The translations under genes and the position numbers were made by a program. DNA of 64,000 bases from Winogradskyella tangerina (GTDB taxonomy: Bacteria; Bacteroidota; Bacteroidia; Flavobacteriales; Flavobacteriaceae). Positions 1-8,813 of the stretch are shown piece by piece (position 1 is the first letter of the stretch; each line of letters opens with the position of its first letter). Under the pieces are notes generated by a model, which made no database searches, was not told the origin of the DNA, and worked only from the letters and a program-made list of their open reading frames with translations. The DNA lies in NCBI RefSeq assembly GCF_003260205.1, contig NZ_QERF01000002.1, positions 546,979 to 610,978 of the forward strand. Direction: 5' to 3'.

Positions 1-389
1 CAGATATCGCCAATGCCCGCATTGAGTTCAAAAATGGATGCGTAGCCAATTTAACTGCTAGTCGAATTTCACTTAAAAACATGCGCAAAACTCGTTTCTT
101 CCAGAAAGATGCGTATATCTCTGTTGATTTTCTTGAGAAAAAATGTGAAGTCGTAAAAATGAAGGATGCACCTGAAAATCCGGGTGATTTCGATATGATT
201 CTTCAAAATGCAGAAGGCGTAAAAAAGCAGATTTATTTCGACAACCCTGAAATAGCAAGTAACAACGCCATCTTAGACGAATTAGAAACATTCGCAGACG
301 CCATTAATAACAATACAAAGCCAATAGTAACACTTCATGATGGTACCGAGGCGTTACGCGTGGCAACAATGATCATAAATCAGTTTTAA
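1..389 (+). CDS. Gfo/Idh/MocA family oxidoreductase, C-terminal part (5' end outside window)
   Basis: The reading frame is open from the first bases, and 128 residues up to a TAA are visible. It begins DIANARIEFKNGCVANLTAS, which is typical of the C-terminal substrate-binding domain of Gfo/Idh/MocA NAD(P)-dependent sugar or inositol dehydrogenases. It ends with the usual helix (DGTEALRVATMIINQF). The N-terminal Rossmann domain must lie upstream of the window. The substrate cannot be told from this part. The gene is co-oriented with the hydroxybutyryl-CoA dehydrogenase 46 bp downstream, but no functional link is evident. Confidence 0.85.
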   Translation, partial: DIANARIEFKNGCVANLTASRISLKNMRKTRFFQKDAYISVDFLEKKCEVVKMKDAPENPGDFDMILQNAEGVKKQIYFDNPEIASNNAILDELETFADAINNNTKPIVTLHDGTEALRVATMIINQF

Positions 390-435
390 TTTCCATTAAT
401 TTGGAAGTTTCATAATACCAATAAATTTTTATTAA

Positions 436-1326
436 ATGAAAAACGTAGCTGTAATTGGAGCAGGAACCATGGGAAATGGAATTGCACACACTTTTGCACA
501 ATCTGGATTTAAAGTTCAACTTATAGATATTAGCGAGGCTGCCCTAAAAAAAGGTGTAGATACCATTTCGAGAAACTTGGATCGTATGGTAGCCAAGGAG
601 AAAATTACCGAAGCCGATAAAGAGGCAACATTAAATAATATCACAGTATATACAGATGTCTCTGAAGGTGTAGAGTATGCGAGCTTAGTGGTTGAAGCCG
701 CTACTGAAAATGTGGACTTGAAAATGAAGATCTTCAAGCAGCTAGATGAGGCTTGTCCGGACGACACCATTTTAGCAACAAATACCTCTTCAATATCGAT
801 TACTCAGATTGCAGCTGTGACCTCACGCCCTGATATGGTAATTGGGATGCACTTTATGAACCCAGTTCCGATCATGAAATTAGTTGAGATCATTAGAGGC
901 TACAATACTAGTGATGAAGTAACGAATACCATCATGGAGTTATCGAGAACACTTGGCAAGATTCCGACTGAGGTTAACGATTATCCAGGCTTTGTTGCCA
1001 ATCGTATTTTGATGCCAATGATCAACGAATCTATTGAAACTCTTTATAACGGTGTTGCTGGCGTTGAAGAGATCGATACGGTTATGAAATTAGGAATGGC
1101 GCATCCTATGGGGCCATTGCAATTAGCAGATTTCATAGGGCTCGATGTTTGTTTGTCCATACTTCACGTGATGTATGACGGCTTCAAAAATCCGAAATAT
1201 GCACCATGTCCATTGTTAGTTAATATGGTAAGAGCAGGAAAACTCGGTGTGAAATCGGGTGAAGGATTTTATGATTATTCAGAAAGTAGAAAGGCTGAAA
1301 AAATTGCGAAGCAGTTTTTAAAGTAG
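436..1326 (+). CDS. hbd: 3-hydroxybutyryl-CoA dehydrogenase
   Basis: This 296-residue protein has the normal length for single-domain 3-hydroxyacyl-CoA dehydrogenases. These oxidise (S)-3-hydroxyacyl-CoA to the 3-ketoacyl-CoA with NAD(P) in fatty-acid or butyrate metabolism in the cytosol. The N-terminal Rossmann loop is GAGTMG (8-13). The catalytic region NTSSIS starts at N116, and the active-site histidine is H139 in GMHFMNPVP. The C-terminal helical domain carries PGFVANRI and HPMGPLQLADFIGLD. All key residues are present. Whether it works in beta-oxidation or storage-polymer metabolism is not shown by the neighbours. Confidence 0.93.
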   Translation: MKNVAVIGAGTMGNGIAHTFAQSGFKVQLIDISEAALKKGVDTISRNLDRMVAKEKITEADKEATLNNITVYTDVSEGVEYASLVVEAATENVDLKMKIFKQLDEACPDDTILATNTSSISITQIAAVTSRPDMVIGMHFMNPVPIMKLVEIIRGYNTSDEVTNTIMELSRTLGKIPTEVNDYPGFVANRILMPMINESIETLYNGVAGVEEIDTVMKLGMAHPMGPLQLADFIGLDVCLSILHVMYDGFKNPKYAPCPLLVNMVRAGKLGVKSGEGFYDYSESRKAEKIAKQFLK

Positions 1327-1327
1327 G

Positions 1328-1379
1328 CAGTGACAGTAGTCAGTTTACATTTATTTCTAAAAACTGATAACTGCGACTG
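1328..1379. repeat. Imperfect inverted repeat between hbd and the DUF1015 gene
   Basis: A 19-base arm at 1328-1346 (CAGTGACAGTAGTCAGTTT) is matched by an inverted arm at 1361-1379 (AAACTGATAACTGCGACTG), with 15 of 19 positions complementary and a 14-base A/T-rich loop. It fills nearly the whole intergenic gap. Without a T-run it is a poor intrinsic terminator. It could be a small palindromic repeat element or an mRNA-stabilising hairpin. Confidence 0.5.
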
Positions 1380-1391
1380 AAAACTTAGAAT

Positions 1392-2630
1392 ATGGCAAAA
1401 ATAATTCCATTTAAAGCAGTAAAACCGACACGAGCAATCGTTGGTTTAGTAGCCGCAAGACCTTATCAAAGTTATACGGTTGATGAGCGCGAGTCTCGTA
1501 TGGATTACAATCCGTACAGTTTTCTTCATATCGTAAATCCGGGCTATAAATATTCTCAAGAGGTTACTGGTAATGAGCGCTATAAACTTGTGAGGAATCG
1601 CTATATGGAATTTAAAGAAGATGGTGTGTTTGTAACCGATAAAAAACCATCGCTTTATGTTTACAAAATTGTCAATAGACATAAGCAAGAATTCAATGGA
1701 ATAATTGCAGCCACAAGCGCCGAAGACTACGAGCGAGATGTCATTAAAAAACATGAAGAAACTATTGCGAAGCGCGAGCAAACCTTCAAAAATTATCTTC
1801 AGACGGTTGGGTTTAACGCTGAGCCTGTTTTACTGACATATCCAGATAATAGTGTTATTTCCGATATTATAAAAGACACTCAAAAAGCGCATGCAGAGTT
1901 TGAGTTTACTATGACCTATCGCGATACCCATTATCTTTGGAAAATTGATAATGACGAAACAATAGCGATTGTTCAAGAAGAATTCAAGAAAATGGAAACC
2001 ATCTATATCGCTGATGGTCACCACAGATCGGCATCGTCATTTTTACTTTATCAGGACGAAAAACAAAAGAATCCTGAGCACAACGGTACTGAAACTTACA
2101 ACTTTTTCATGTCGTATCTAATTCCTGAATCGGATCTAGTGATTCAAGAGTTTAGCAGACTGATTAAGGACCTAAATGGTTTAACTAAGGAAGAATTCTT
2201 AATTAAACTCGACGCTAAATTCAGAATAGACAATAGAGGTTCTGTACCTTATCATCCTTCTAAACCACATCATTTTAGTATGTATTTGGACGGTGAGTTT
2301 TATTCACTCTACTTAAGAAAAACGAACTACAAATTTCAGACTGCATTAGATAAGCTCGATGCACAATTACTCTACAAAACCATTTTACAACCCATACTAG
2401 GCATTGAAGATCTAAGAAACGACAGTAGGATTGAATATGTTCATGGGAAACACGAAATGATCACCATTAAAAGTAGTGTTGATAGTGGCGAATTTAAAGT
2501 AGGTTTTGGTATGTGTCCTGCCACCGTTCAGCAAATGAAGGAAATTGCAGACGAAGGCCTTATAATGCCACCAAAAAGCACCTATATATTACCTAAATTA
2601 CGAAGTGGAATTACGATCTATGAGTATTAG
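1392..2630 (+). CDS. DUF1015 family protein
   Basis: This is a 412-residue cytosolic protein. The start MAKIIPFKAVKPT and the motif ADGHHR (207-212) are hallmarks of the DUF1015 family, whose biochemical function is not established. Family members often sit near serine-biosynthesis genes, but here the neighbours are hbd and yggS. The last 11 bases overlap the start of yggS, so the two are probably translationally coupled. No membrane segment or signal peptide is visible. The family call is solid; no function is proposed. Confidence 0.85.
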   Translation: MAKIIPFKAVKPTRAIVGLVAARPYQSYTVDERESRMDYNPYSFLHIVNPGYKYSQEVTGNERYKLVRNRYMEFKEDGVFVTDKKPSLYVYKIVNRHKQEFNGIIAATSAEDYERDVIKKHEETIAKREQTFKNYLQTVGFNAEPVLLTYPDNSVISDIIKDTQKAHAEFEFTMTYRDTHYLWKIDNDETIAIVQEEFKKMETIYIADGHHRSASSFLLYQDEKQKNPEHNGTETYNFFMSYLIPESDLVIQEFSRLIKDLNGLTKEEFLIKLDAKFRIDNRGSVPYHPSKPHHFSMYLDGEFYSLYLRKTNYKFQTALDKLDAQLLYKTILQPILGIEDLRNDSRIEYVHGKHEMITIKSSVDSGEFKVGFGMCPATVQQMKEIADEGLIMPPKSTYILPKLRSGITIYEY

Positions 2631-3291
2631 TGAAAATCTTCAGAAGATAACATCGAGAATACCAAACGAGGTTACCCTAGTTGCTGTTTCAAAAACCAAG
2701 CCTGTTAGCGACCTTATGGAAGCCTATAATTCTGGTCAGCGCATCTTTGGCGAGAACAAAGTTCAGGAAATGGTTGAGAAATACGAGCAAATGCCTAAAG
2801 ACATTGAATGGCACATGATTGGTCATTTACAGCGTAACAAAGTAAAATATATGGCAGGGTTTGTGAGTTTAATACATGGCGTGGATAGTTTTAAGCTATT
2901 AATTGAAATAGACAAGCAAGCTAAAAAACATAACAGAGTGATAGACTGTTTGATTCAAATTAAAATTGCAGAAGAAGACAGTAAATTTGGTATGTCGGAA
3001 GCCGATGCCCACTGGATGTTGAATTCCGAAGAATTTTTGCAATTAGAACATATCAAAGTTAAAGGATTAATGGGAATGGCAACGTTTACCAATAATATGG
3101 CTCAGGTTGAAAACGAATTTAATTATCTGAACCAGACTTTTCAAAATTTTCAAGAATTTGAAAGTACCAACTTCCAACCTGAAATTATTAGTATGGGAAT
3201 GAGTGGTGATTATGAATTAGCCATTGCATGTGGTAGTACTATGATCCGCGTAGGAAGTAATATCTTTGGAGCAAGGAATTACAGCAATTAA
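2620..3291 (+). CDS. yggS: YggS/PROSC-type pyridoxal-phosphate homeostasis protein
   Basis: A TIM-barrel PLP-binding protein of the alanine-racemase fold, involved in PLP homeostasis. From the ATG at 2620 it has 223 residues. The PLP lysine is K25 in VAVSKTKP, followed by FGENKVQE, WHMIGHLQRNK and the phosphate-binding end MGMSGDYELAIACGSTMIRVG. A GTG five codons earlier (2605) is also in frame. I prefer the ATG because it overlaps the end of the DUF1015 gene in the compact way typical of coupled genes and fits family length. Confidence 0.92.
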   Translation: MSISENLQKITSRIPNEVTLVAVSKTKPVSDLMEAYNSGQRIFGENKVQEMVEKYEQMPKDIEWHMIGHLQRNKVKYMAGFVSLIHGVDSFKLLIEIDKQAKKHNRVIDCLIQIKIAEEDSKFGMSEADAHWMLNSEEFLQLEHIKVKGLMGMATFTNNMAQVENEFNYLNQTFQNFQEFESTNFQPEIISMGMSGDYELAIACGSTMIRVGSNIFGARNYSN

Positions 3292-3302
3292 AACGATTCG
3301 AT

Positions 3303-4670
3303 ATTTACGCAATTATTGACATAGAAACTACAGGTGGCAAGTACAATGAAGAAGGTATTACAGAAATTGCCATTTACCGCTATGATGGACATAAAGTTGT
3401 AGATCAGTTTATTTCGTTGGTGAATCCTGAGCGCGAAATTCAACCCTTCGTTGTCAACCTAACAGGAATCAATTCGCACATGCTCAGAAATGCACCTAAA
3501 TTCTACGAAGTTGCCAAGCGTATTGTAGAAATTACCGAAGACACCATTCTTGTGGCTCATAATGCAGATTTTGATTATCGCATTTTAAAAACTGAATTCA
3601 GCAGGTTAGGTTTTGCTTTCAAACGTAAAACTATATGTACTGTGGAATTGTCGCAACAACTCATTCCTGATATGGAATCTTACAGCTTAGGCAAGTTAAC
3701 CAGAGCACTCGGAATTCCGGTTAGTGATAGACACCGTGCCAATGGTGATGCATTAGCTACCGTGAAGCTTTTCAAAATGTTATTGAATAAAGATTCGGAT
3801 AAGACCATCATTAAACAAGCGATTCGAATTGAAAAAAAATCAACCTTAGCCCCTAACCTAAAAGATATTATTGAAGAATTACCCAGTGATACTGGCGTAT
3901 ATTATATTCATGACGCCAATGGCAATATTATTTATATAGGTAAAAGCAACAATATTAGAAAACGAATAACACAGCACTTCACCAATAAAAATTCAAAATC
4001 AAAGAAAATTCAGGTTCAGGTTGCAGCAGTGACTTATGAAAAAACCGGGAGCGAGCTTGTGGCACTTCTGAAGGAAAGTGAAGAAATTAAAACCAACAAA
4101 CCGTTACTAAATAGAGCACTTAAAAGAAATAATTTCACCCAAGGCTTGTATAGTTTTACAGATGAAAACGGCTATATCAACTTAAGAATAACTCATATAA
4201 AAAAAGGTCAGAAACCTATCACTACCTTTACCAACAGGAAAAGTGGTGTTTCATTTATGAACCGAATGGTAGAATCCTATGAGCTTTGTAATAAGTTGTG
4301 TGGTTTAGAGAAATCTGAAACGAGTTGCTTTGATTACGAAATAGAACAATGCCACGGTGCATGTGTTCTTAATGAATCTCCAGAATCTTATAATAAGAGA
4401 GCCCAAGCTGTTATTGAGAATAATTCGTACGATAATAAAGACATGATACTTATTGATCGCGGGAGAGATATCGACGAGAAAAGTGTGATTCTTATTGTTG
4501 ATGGCGTATTTAAAGGTATTGGATTTTTCGACCTCAATCATCAGATCAATAATCGCGATATCTTGGAATCTTTAATTACGCCGATGGATAATAATAGAGA
4601 CACTCAGCATATTATCCAAAGTTATATGCGTAAGAACAAACGGCTCAAAATTGTAGATTTAGGCAACTAA
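3303..4670 (+). CDS. DnaQ-type exonuclease fused to a GIY-YIG nuclease (UvrC/Cho-like)
   Basis: About 455 residues. The N-terminal 3'-5' exonuclease domain carries DIETTG (6-11), HNADFDY (86-92) and HRANGDA (144-150). It is followed by a GIY-YIG endonuclease domain (GVYYIHDANGNIIYIGKS, about 198-215). The C-terminal part has conserved cysteines (ELCNKLCGLEKSETSC, EQCHGACV). DNA repair or nucleic-acid trimming is the likely role, as in other fused DnaQ/UvrC-like proteins. No ATG, GTG or TTG lies in frame between the upstream stop at 3258 and the DIETTG motif. The first canonical start (TTG 3417) would delete exonuclease motif I. Close relatives, as I recall them, begin MYAIIDIETTGG, which aligns with ATT TAC GCA at 3303, so I place the start at ATT. 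Confidence 0.8.
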   Translation: MYAIIDIETTGGKYNEEGITEIAIYRYDGHKVVDQFISLVNPEREIQPFVVNLTGINSHMLRNAPKFYEVAKRIVEITEDTILVAHNADFDYRILKTEFSRLGFAFKRKTICTVELSQQLIPDMESYSLGKLTRALGIPVSDRHRANGDALATVKLFKMLLNKDSDKTIIKQAIRIEKKSTLAPNLKDIIEELPSDTGVYYIHDANGNIIYIGKSNNIRKRITQHFTNKNSKSKKIQVQVAAVTYEKTGSELVALLKESEEIKTNKPLLNRALKRNNFTQGLYSFTDENGYINLRITHIKKGQKPITTFTNRKSGVSFMNRMVESYELCNKLCGLEKSETSCFDYEIEQCHGACVLNESPESYNKRAQAVIENNSYDNKDMILIDRGRDIDEKSVILIVDGVFKGIGFFDLNHQINNRDILESLITPMDNNRDTQHIIQSYMRKNKRLKIVDLGN

Positions 4671-4693
4671 CATTTCTTTTGTACATTTAGAGC

Positions 4694-5524
4694 ATGGAAG
4701 GCACATCAAAACATACCTGGCGTACAAAACTCCATGAAATTATCTATGAGGCAGATACACCTTCTGGAAGGTTATTTGATGTTGTATTGTTAATCGCTAT
4801 TCTTGCAAGTATTCTTTTTGTAATGCTTGAAAGTGTTCAGAGCTTTGATGAAAAATATCACGATTTTCTAAACATTTCAGAATGGGTTATAACCATTCTT
4901 TTTTCCATTGAATATATAGCGAGAATCGTTTCAGTAAAAAAGCCTTTAAAGTATGTGACCAGTTTTTATGGCATTATCGATCTACTGTCAACTATACCAA
5001 AATATTTGTCATTAATTTTCGTTGGAACACACTCATTAGTGGCGCTCAGAGCACTTCGCTTATTAAGAGTTTTCAGAATATTAAAGCTAACGCGCTACAT
5101 AGGAGCCTCCACAAATTTCATAAGAGCATTAAAAATGAGTCGCGCCAAGATTGGTGTGTTTTTATTGTTCGTTGTCATTCTATGTGTCATTCTTGGAACA
5201 ATCATGTATTTAGTTGAAAGTGAAGAAGGCAGTGGATTTACAAGTATACCTAGAAGTGTGTATTGGGCTATTGTGACCTTAACAACTGTAGGCTATGGCG
5301 ATATTGCTCCCGCCACTCCACTCGGTCAGCTAATTGCTTCAGTTATTATGATTATGGGTTACGCCATTATCGCAGTCCCAACTGGAATTGTCTCTTCTGA
5401 AATGACTCGATTTAGTACAAAGTCTGTAAACACAAATACACAATCTTGTTCAAATTGCTTGGCTGGTAACCATAGTGACGACGCCAAATATTGCCATAAC
5501 TGCGGACATACTCTTCATGACTAA
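4694..5524 (+). CDS. Voltage-gated-type potassium channel with C-terminal zinc ribbon
   Basis: This 276-residue protein has six-transmembrane channel architecture. Hydrophobic segments lie at about 29-47 and 62-80, an arginine-rich S4-like segment at 117-135 (ALRALRLLRVFRILKLTRY), another segment at about 153-173, then a pore loop with the potassium selectivity filter TVGYGD (198-203) and a last helix at 209-235. The C-terminus carries CxxC at 252/255 and CxxC at 267/270, an apparent zinc ribbon, which is unusual for a bacterial channel tail. Its stop codon overlaps the start of miaA by 8 bp. Confidence 0.88.
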   Translation: MEGTSKHTWRTKLHEIIYEADTPSGRLFDVVLLIAILASILFVMLESVQSFDEKYHDFLNISEWVITILFSIEYIARIVSVKKPLKYVTSFYGIIDLLSTIPKYLSLIFVGTHSLVALRALRLLRVFRILKLTRYIGASTNFIRALKMSRAKIGVFLLFVVILCVILGTIMYLVESEEGSGFTSIPRSVYWAIVTLTTVGYGDIAPATPLGQLIASVIMIMGYAIIAVPTGIVSSEMTRFSTKSVNTNTQSCSNCLAGNHSDDAKYCHNCGHTLHD

Positions 5525-6422
5525 TACGTATCTTATTTCGATTGTTGGGCCAACGGCTATAGGTAAAACAGCACTTAGTATTAAGTTAGCACGGCATTTT
5601 AAAACAGAAATCCTATCAGCCGATTCTAGACAATTCTATAAGGAAATGGCTATTGGTACTGCAGTTCCGTCAGAAGATGAATTAGCTGCCGCAAAACACC
5701 ATTTTATTCAGCATAAATCAATAAATGATAATTATACAGTTGGTGATTTTGAACGCGATGCCATAAAGGTCGTCGAAGACATCCATAAACAAAATGAATT
5801 AGCTATTATGGTTGGTGGCTCAGGATTATATGTAAAAGCCGTTACCAAAGGATTAGATGACTTTCCTGATGTGGATAAAAGCATCAGAGAAGACTTAAAT
5901 GAAACGCTTCAAAATGACGGTCTAAAATCGCTTCAAGAAAAACTCAAGGTACTCGATCCAGTAGCATATCAAACCATTGCTATTGATAATCCGCAACGCG
6001 TTGTAAGGGCTTTAGAAATCTGTATTGGCACAAGTAAACCCTACTCTTCATTTCTCACTAACCCTGAAAAAAAGCGATCTTTTAAAACAATCTCCATTGG
6101 TTTAGATGCTGAGCGTGCTGAGATTTACGATAGAATTAATCAGCGTGTGGATATCATGATAGATAATAGTCTTATTGATGAGGCGAAAGCTCTTTTTCCT
6201 TTCAGGCACTTGAACGCACTCAACACTGTGGGCTATAAAGAGTTGTTTCAATATTTCGATGGAACGATGACGCTAGACTTTGCGATTTCAGAAATAAAAA
6301 AGAATACACGGCGCTTTGCGAAGCGACAACTGACATGGTTTAGGAAAGACGAAAGTATTAAATGGTTTAATTACAAAACTGATATAAATACAATTACTGA
6401 TTATATCGAAGAGCAGCTATAA
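5517..6422 (+). CDS. miaA: tRNA dimethylallyltransferase
   Basis: MiaA transfers a dimethylallyl group to A37 of tRNAs reading UNN codons. From the ATG at 5517 the protein has 301 residues, with the P-loop GPTAIGKT near the N-terminus, the catalytic stretch LSADSRQFY, GGSGLY, and the tRNA-binding part ending KRQLTWFRKD. An in-frame upstream extension lies inside the channel gene and is rejected because MiaA proteins start just before the P-loop. The overlap with the channel gene suggests cotranscription. A bidirectional hairpin follows at 6425-6445. Confidence 0.95.
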   Translation: MTNTYLISIVGPTAIGKTALSIKLARHFKTEILSADSRQFYKEMAIGTAVPSEDELAAAKHHFIQHKSINDNYTVGDFERDAIKVVEDIHKQNELAIMVGGSGLYVKAVTKGLDDFPDVDKSIREDLNETLQNDGLKSLQEKLKVLDPVAYQTIAIDNPQRVVRALEICIGTSKPYSSFLTNPEKKRSFKTISIGLDAERAEIYDRINQRVDIMIDNSLIDEAKALFPFRHLNALNTVGYKELFQYFDGTMTLDFAISEIKKNTRRFAKRQLTWFRKDESIKWFNYKTDINTITDYIEEQL

Positions 6423-6424
6423 AA

Positions 6425-6445
6425 AATCCGGCACTTGGCCGGATT
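6425..6445. terminator. Bidirectional terminator hairpin between miaA and the response regulator
   Basis: The 8-bp perfect stem AATCCGGC / GCCGGATT has a 5-base loop and A-rich (5') and T-rich (3') flanks. It lies in the 35-bp gap between two convergent genes, so it can end both transcripts. Confidence 0.7.
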
Positions 6446-6457
6446 ATTAGTTTATAA

Positions 6458-7168
6458 TTAACTGTCTTTATTGATAACCAGCCTGAAGCCTTCACCGTGA
6501 ATATTAAGTATTTCTACTTTCGGATCTGGTTTAAGATATTTACGCAATTTAGCGATATATACATCCATACTTCTCGAGGTGAAGTAATTATCGTCTCTCC
6601 AAATCTTGGTTAGCGCTAGTTCTCGTGGCATTAAGTCATTTTCATGAAGAGCCAACAAACGCAATAATTCATTTTCTTTAGGTGAAAGTTTTGTTGGTTC
6701 ACCACCGTCAAATTTTAAGAAACGAAGTTTAGAGTTAAGATCAAACCTTCCGATTTTAAATTCAAACTGCTTACTATCAGCAACTGAGTCGGTAGCTTTG
6801 CGTTGCATGATTGCTTTGATCTTCATAAGTAGCACTTCGCTATCAAATGGCTTGTTAAGATAATCATCAGCACCAACTTTATAACCTTTAAGAACATCTT
6901 CTTTCATGGCCTTTGCTGTTAAGAAAATGATTGGCACATCGGTGTTCTTTTCTCTTATTTCTTTTGCTAAAGTAAATCCGTCTTTATAAGGCATCATGAC
7001 GTCTAGGATACATAGATCGTAGTCATCTTTCTTGAACTTTTCAAAACCTTCCATTCCGTTTTTGGCATGGACAACATCGTAATCGTTCATCATTAAATAA
7101 TCTTTTAAAACGGTTCCAAAATTTGGATCGTCTTCTACCAAAAGAATTTTCTTGTTTTGTTCTTCCAT
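6458..7168 (-). CDS. OmpR-family response regulator
   Basis: 236 residues. The receiver domain has acidic residues at the start (LLVEDDP), phospho-acceptor D56 in CILDVMMP, T84 and K106 in LNKPFD. The C-terminal winged-helix DNA-binding domain (about 135-233) contains LSPKENELLRLL and the recognition helix region TSRSMDVYIAKLRKYL. It is transcribed 9 bp downstream of the histidine kinase and is its obvious partner. The pair resembles the Bacteroidota RprX/RprY type, but I cannot assign that name from sequence alone. Target genes are unknown. Confidence 0.93.
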   Translation of the reverse strand: MEEQNKKILLVEDDPNFGTVLKDYLMMNDYDVVHAKNGMEGFEKFKKDDYDLCILDVMMPYKDGFTLAKEIREKNTDVPIIFLTAKAMKEDVLKGYKVGADDYLNKPFDSEVLLMKIKAIMQRKATDSVADSKQFEFKIGRFDLNSKLRFLKFDGGEPTKLSPKENELLRLLALHENDLMPRELALTKIWRDDNYFTSRSMDVYIAKLRKYLKPDPKVEILNIHGEGFRLVINKDS

Positions 7169-7177
7169 AATTCGTTT

Positions 7178-8746
7178 TTATGATATTAATGGCATCCTTA
7201 TAATAAAAGTACTGCCTTTTCCTTTTTCACTTTCTACTGATACATGACCTTGATGGTCATCTACCATTCGTTTTACATAGGCCAATCCTAGACCATGTCC
7301 TTTCACATTATGTACGTTACCCGTATGCTCTCTATAAAATTTCTCGAACACACGTTTAGCAACTTGCTTAGACATTCCACTTCCCTGATCGCTTATTCTC
7401 AAAATAATGTTATTCCCAATATTTTCGGTATAAACATCAATTTTTGGGGCGCCTTCAGAGTATTTCACCGCGTTGTCTAATATATTTACGATCACATTTG
7501 TAAAATGCGTATCGTTAGCTAAAACTGATGATTTAGCAGCATTGAGATGTGTTTTAACGTAACCCTTACGATCTTCAACAATTAATTGAACATGTGTTAC
7601 AGCATCATTAATTAGGTCGTGTAACTTTAAGCGTTCCTTACTTATGTTAAGTTCATTTTTCTCCAATTTAGAAATTCGCAACACGTTCTCAACCTGCGCA
7701 TGCATGCGCTTGTTTTCGTCTTTGATCATTCCTAAATAACGCTTCACCTTTTCCTGATCTTCAATGATCTTAGGATTTTTAATAGCATCTAAAGCCAAGT
7801 TAATCGTGGCAATTGGTGTTTTAAACTCGTGCGTCATGTTATTAATAAAATCGGTCTTTATCTGTGAGATCTGACGCTGCTTTATTAATTGATAAATCGC
7901 ACTAGAATAAGCAACTATAATAACACTAGTAAAGATTATTGATAATACGATCATCCAAAGTATGGTAGATAATAGGTACTGTTTCCTATCCGGAAAGTCT
8001 ACCCAAAGTCTGTAATTACTTTCACTATTATTATCTCTAAAAATTGGTATTCCAAAAAACGCATTACTCTTTCTGAAATTTTGGGTTTGCACTTTGGTTG
8101 CCAAATCATCATCGTAAATGGCAAATTCAAAATCGAGTTCAACGCCTTCTCCTTTTAAAGATCGTTCTAATAATTTCTCTACTTGTTCTACGGTAACTCT
8201 TTTATAAATGGGCACATCTCGCAATAAGGTCTTAAATGAGTCTTCATAGGCCTGCTTATCGAGATCGGTGAGCTTAGAAAACTCTACTAGACTTTTAGTT
8301 GGCTTTATTCCTAAATTACCATCTATGGTTGATCTGTCGTAATAATCGGTGGTGCGCTCGCTAGTAAAATTACTTACATCTATACTGTCTGCATCAATTT
8401 CAAAGAACAAGGAAGGCACCCTAAAGCGCTCTTCTAAAATGGTGTTTCGATGAATAATAGTTTTATCGTTGTCGATATCATCTCTAGTAATATAAAGCTG
8501 ACGTAACGCCGTTGAATCTGGAGTTCTATCATCAGCGATATAAGGCTGAATTAAACCATAAAACTTTCTAATCTCGTAGTTTTGAATATCTCTCGACACA
8601 AAACTTAGAGCAATCGTAACACTACGGGTAAAATTCTTTTCCTCATTTTCTAAACTGTTGTTTATAAAAAATGATTGCACAAAGATGATACCAATGAGCG
8701 ATAAGCTCATTAAAACCACTAATAAGATGAATAGTCTTTTACCCAT
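7178..8746 (-). CDS. Membrane sensor histidine kinase
   Basis: 522 residues. A first membrane segment lies at about 5-28, then a large extracytoplasmic sensor region (about 30-255) and a second membrane segment (about 257-283). No obvious HAMP domain follows. The HisKA helix carries the phospho-acceptor H306 in NNMTHEFKTPIA. The HATPase domain has the N box NVIVNILDNAVKYS, G1 DQGSGM (453-458) and G2 GHGLGLAYV (483-491). It autophosphorylates and passes phosphate to the regulator encoded immediately downstream. A TAAATTTG sequence on the coding strand (8751-8758) lies only 4 bases before the ATG. The signal sensed is unknown. Confidence 0.92.
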   Translation of the reverse strand: MGKRLFILLVVLMSLSLIGIIFVQSFFINNSLENEEKNFTRSVTIALSFVSRDIQNYEIRKFYGLIQPYIADDRTPDSTALRQLYITRDDIDNDKTIIHRNTILEERFRVPSLFFEIDADSIDVSNFTSERTTDYYDRSTIDGNLGIKPTKSLVEFSKLTDLDKQAYEDSFKTLLRDVPIYKRVTVEQVEKLLERSLKGEGVELDFEFAIYDDDLATKVQTQNFRKSNAFFGIPIFRDNNSESNYRLWVDFPDRKQYLLSTILWMIVLSIIFTSVIIVAYSSAIYQLIKQRQISQIKTDFINNMTHEFKTPIATINLALDAIKNPKIIEDQEKVKRYLGMIKDENKRMHAQVENVLRISKLEKNELNISKERLKLHDLINDAVTHVQLIVEDRKGYVKTHLNAAKSSVLANDTHFTNVIVNILDNAVKYSEGAPKIDVYTENIGNNIILRISDQGSGMSKQVAKRVFEKFYREHTGNVHNVKGHGLGLAYVKRMVDDHQGHVSVESEKGKGSTFIIRMPLIS

Positions 8747-8813
8747 CAGCCAAATTTAACATTTTAACATTTAGCACAAATTATGTTTAACCTTACATTA
8801 ACAATCGGAAAGG

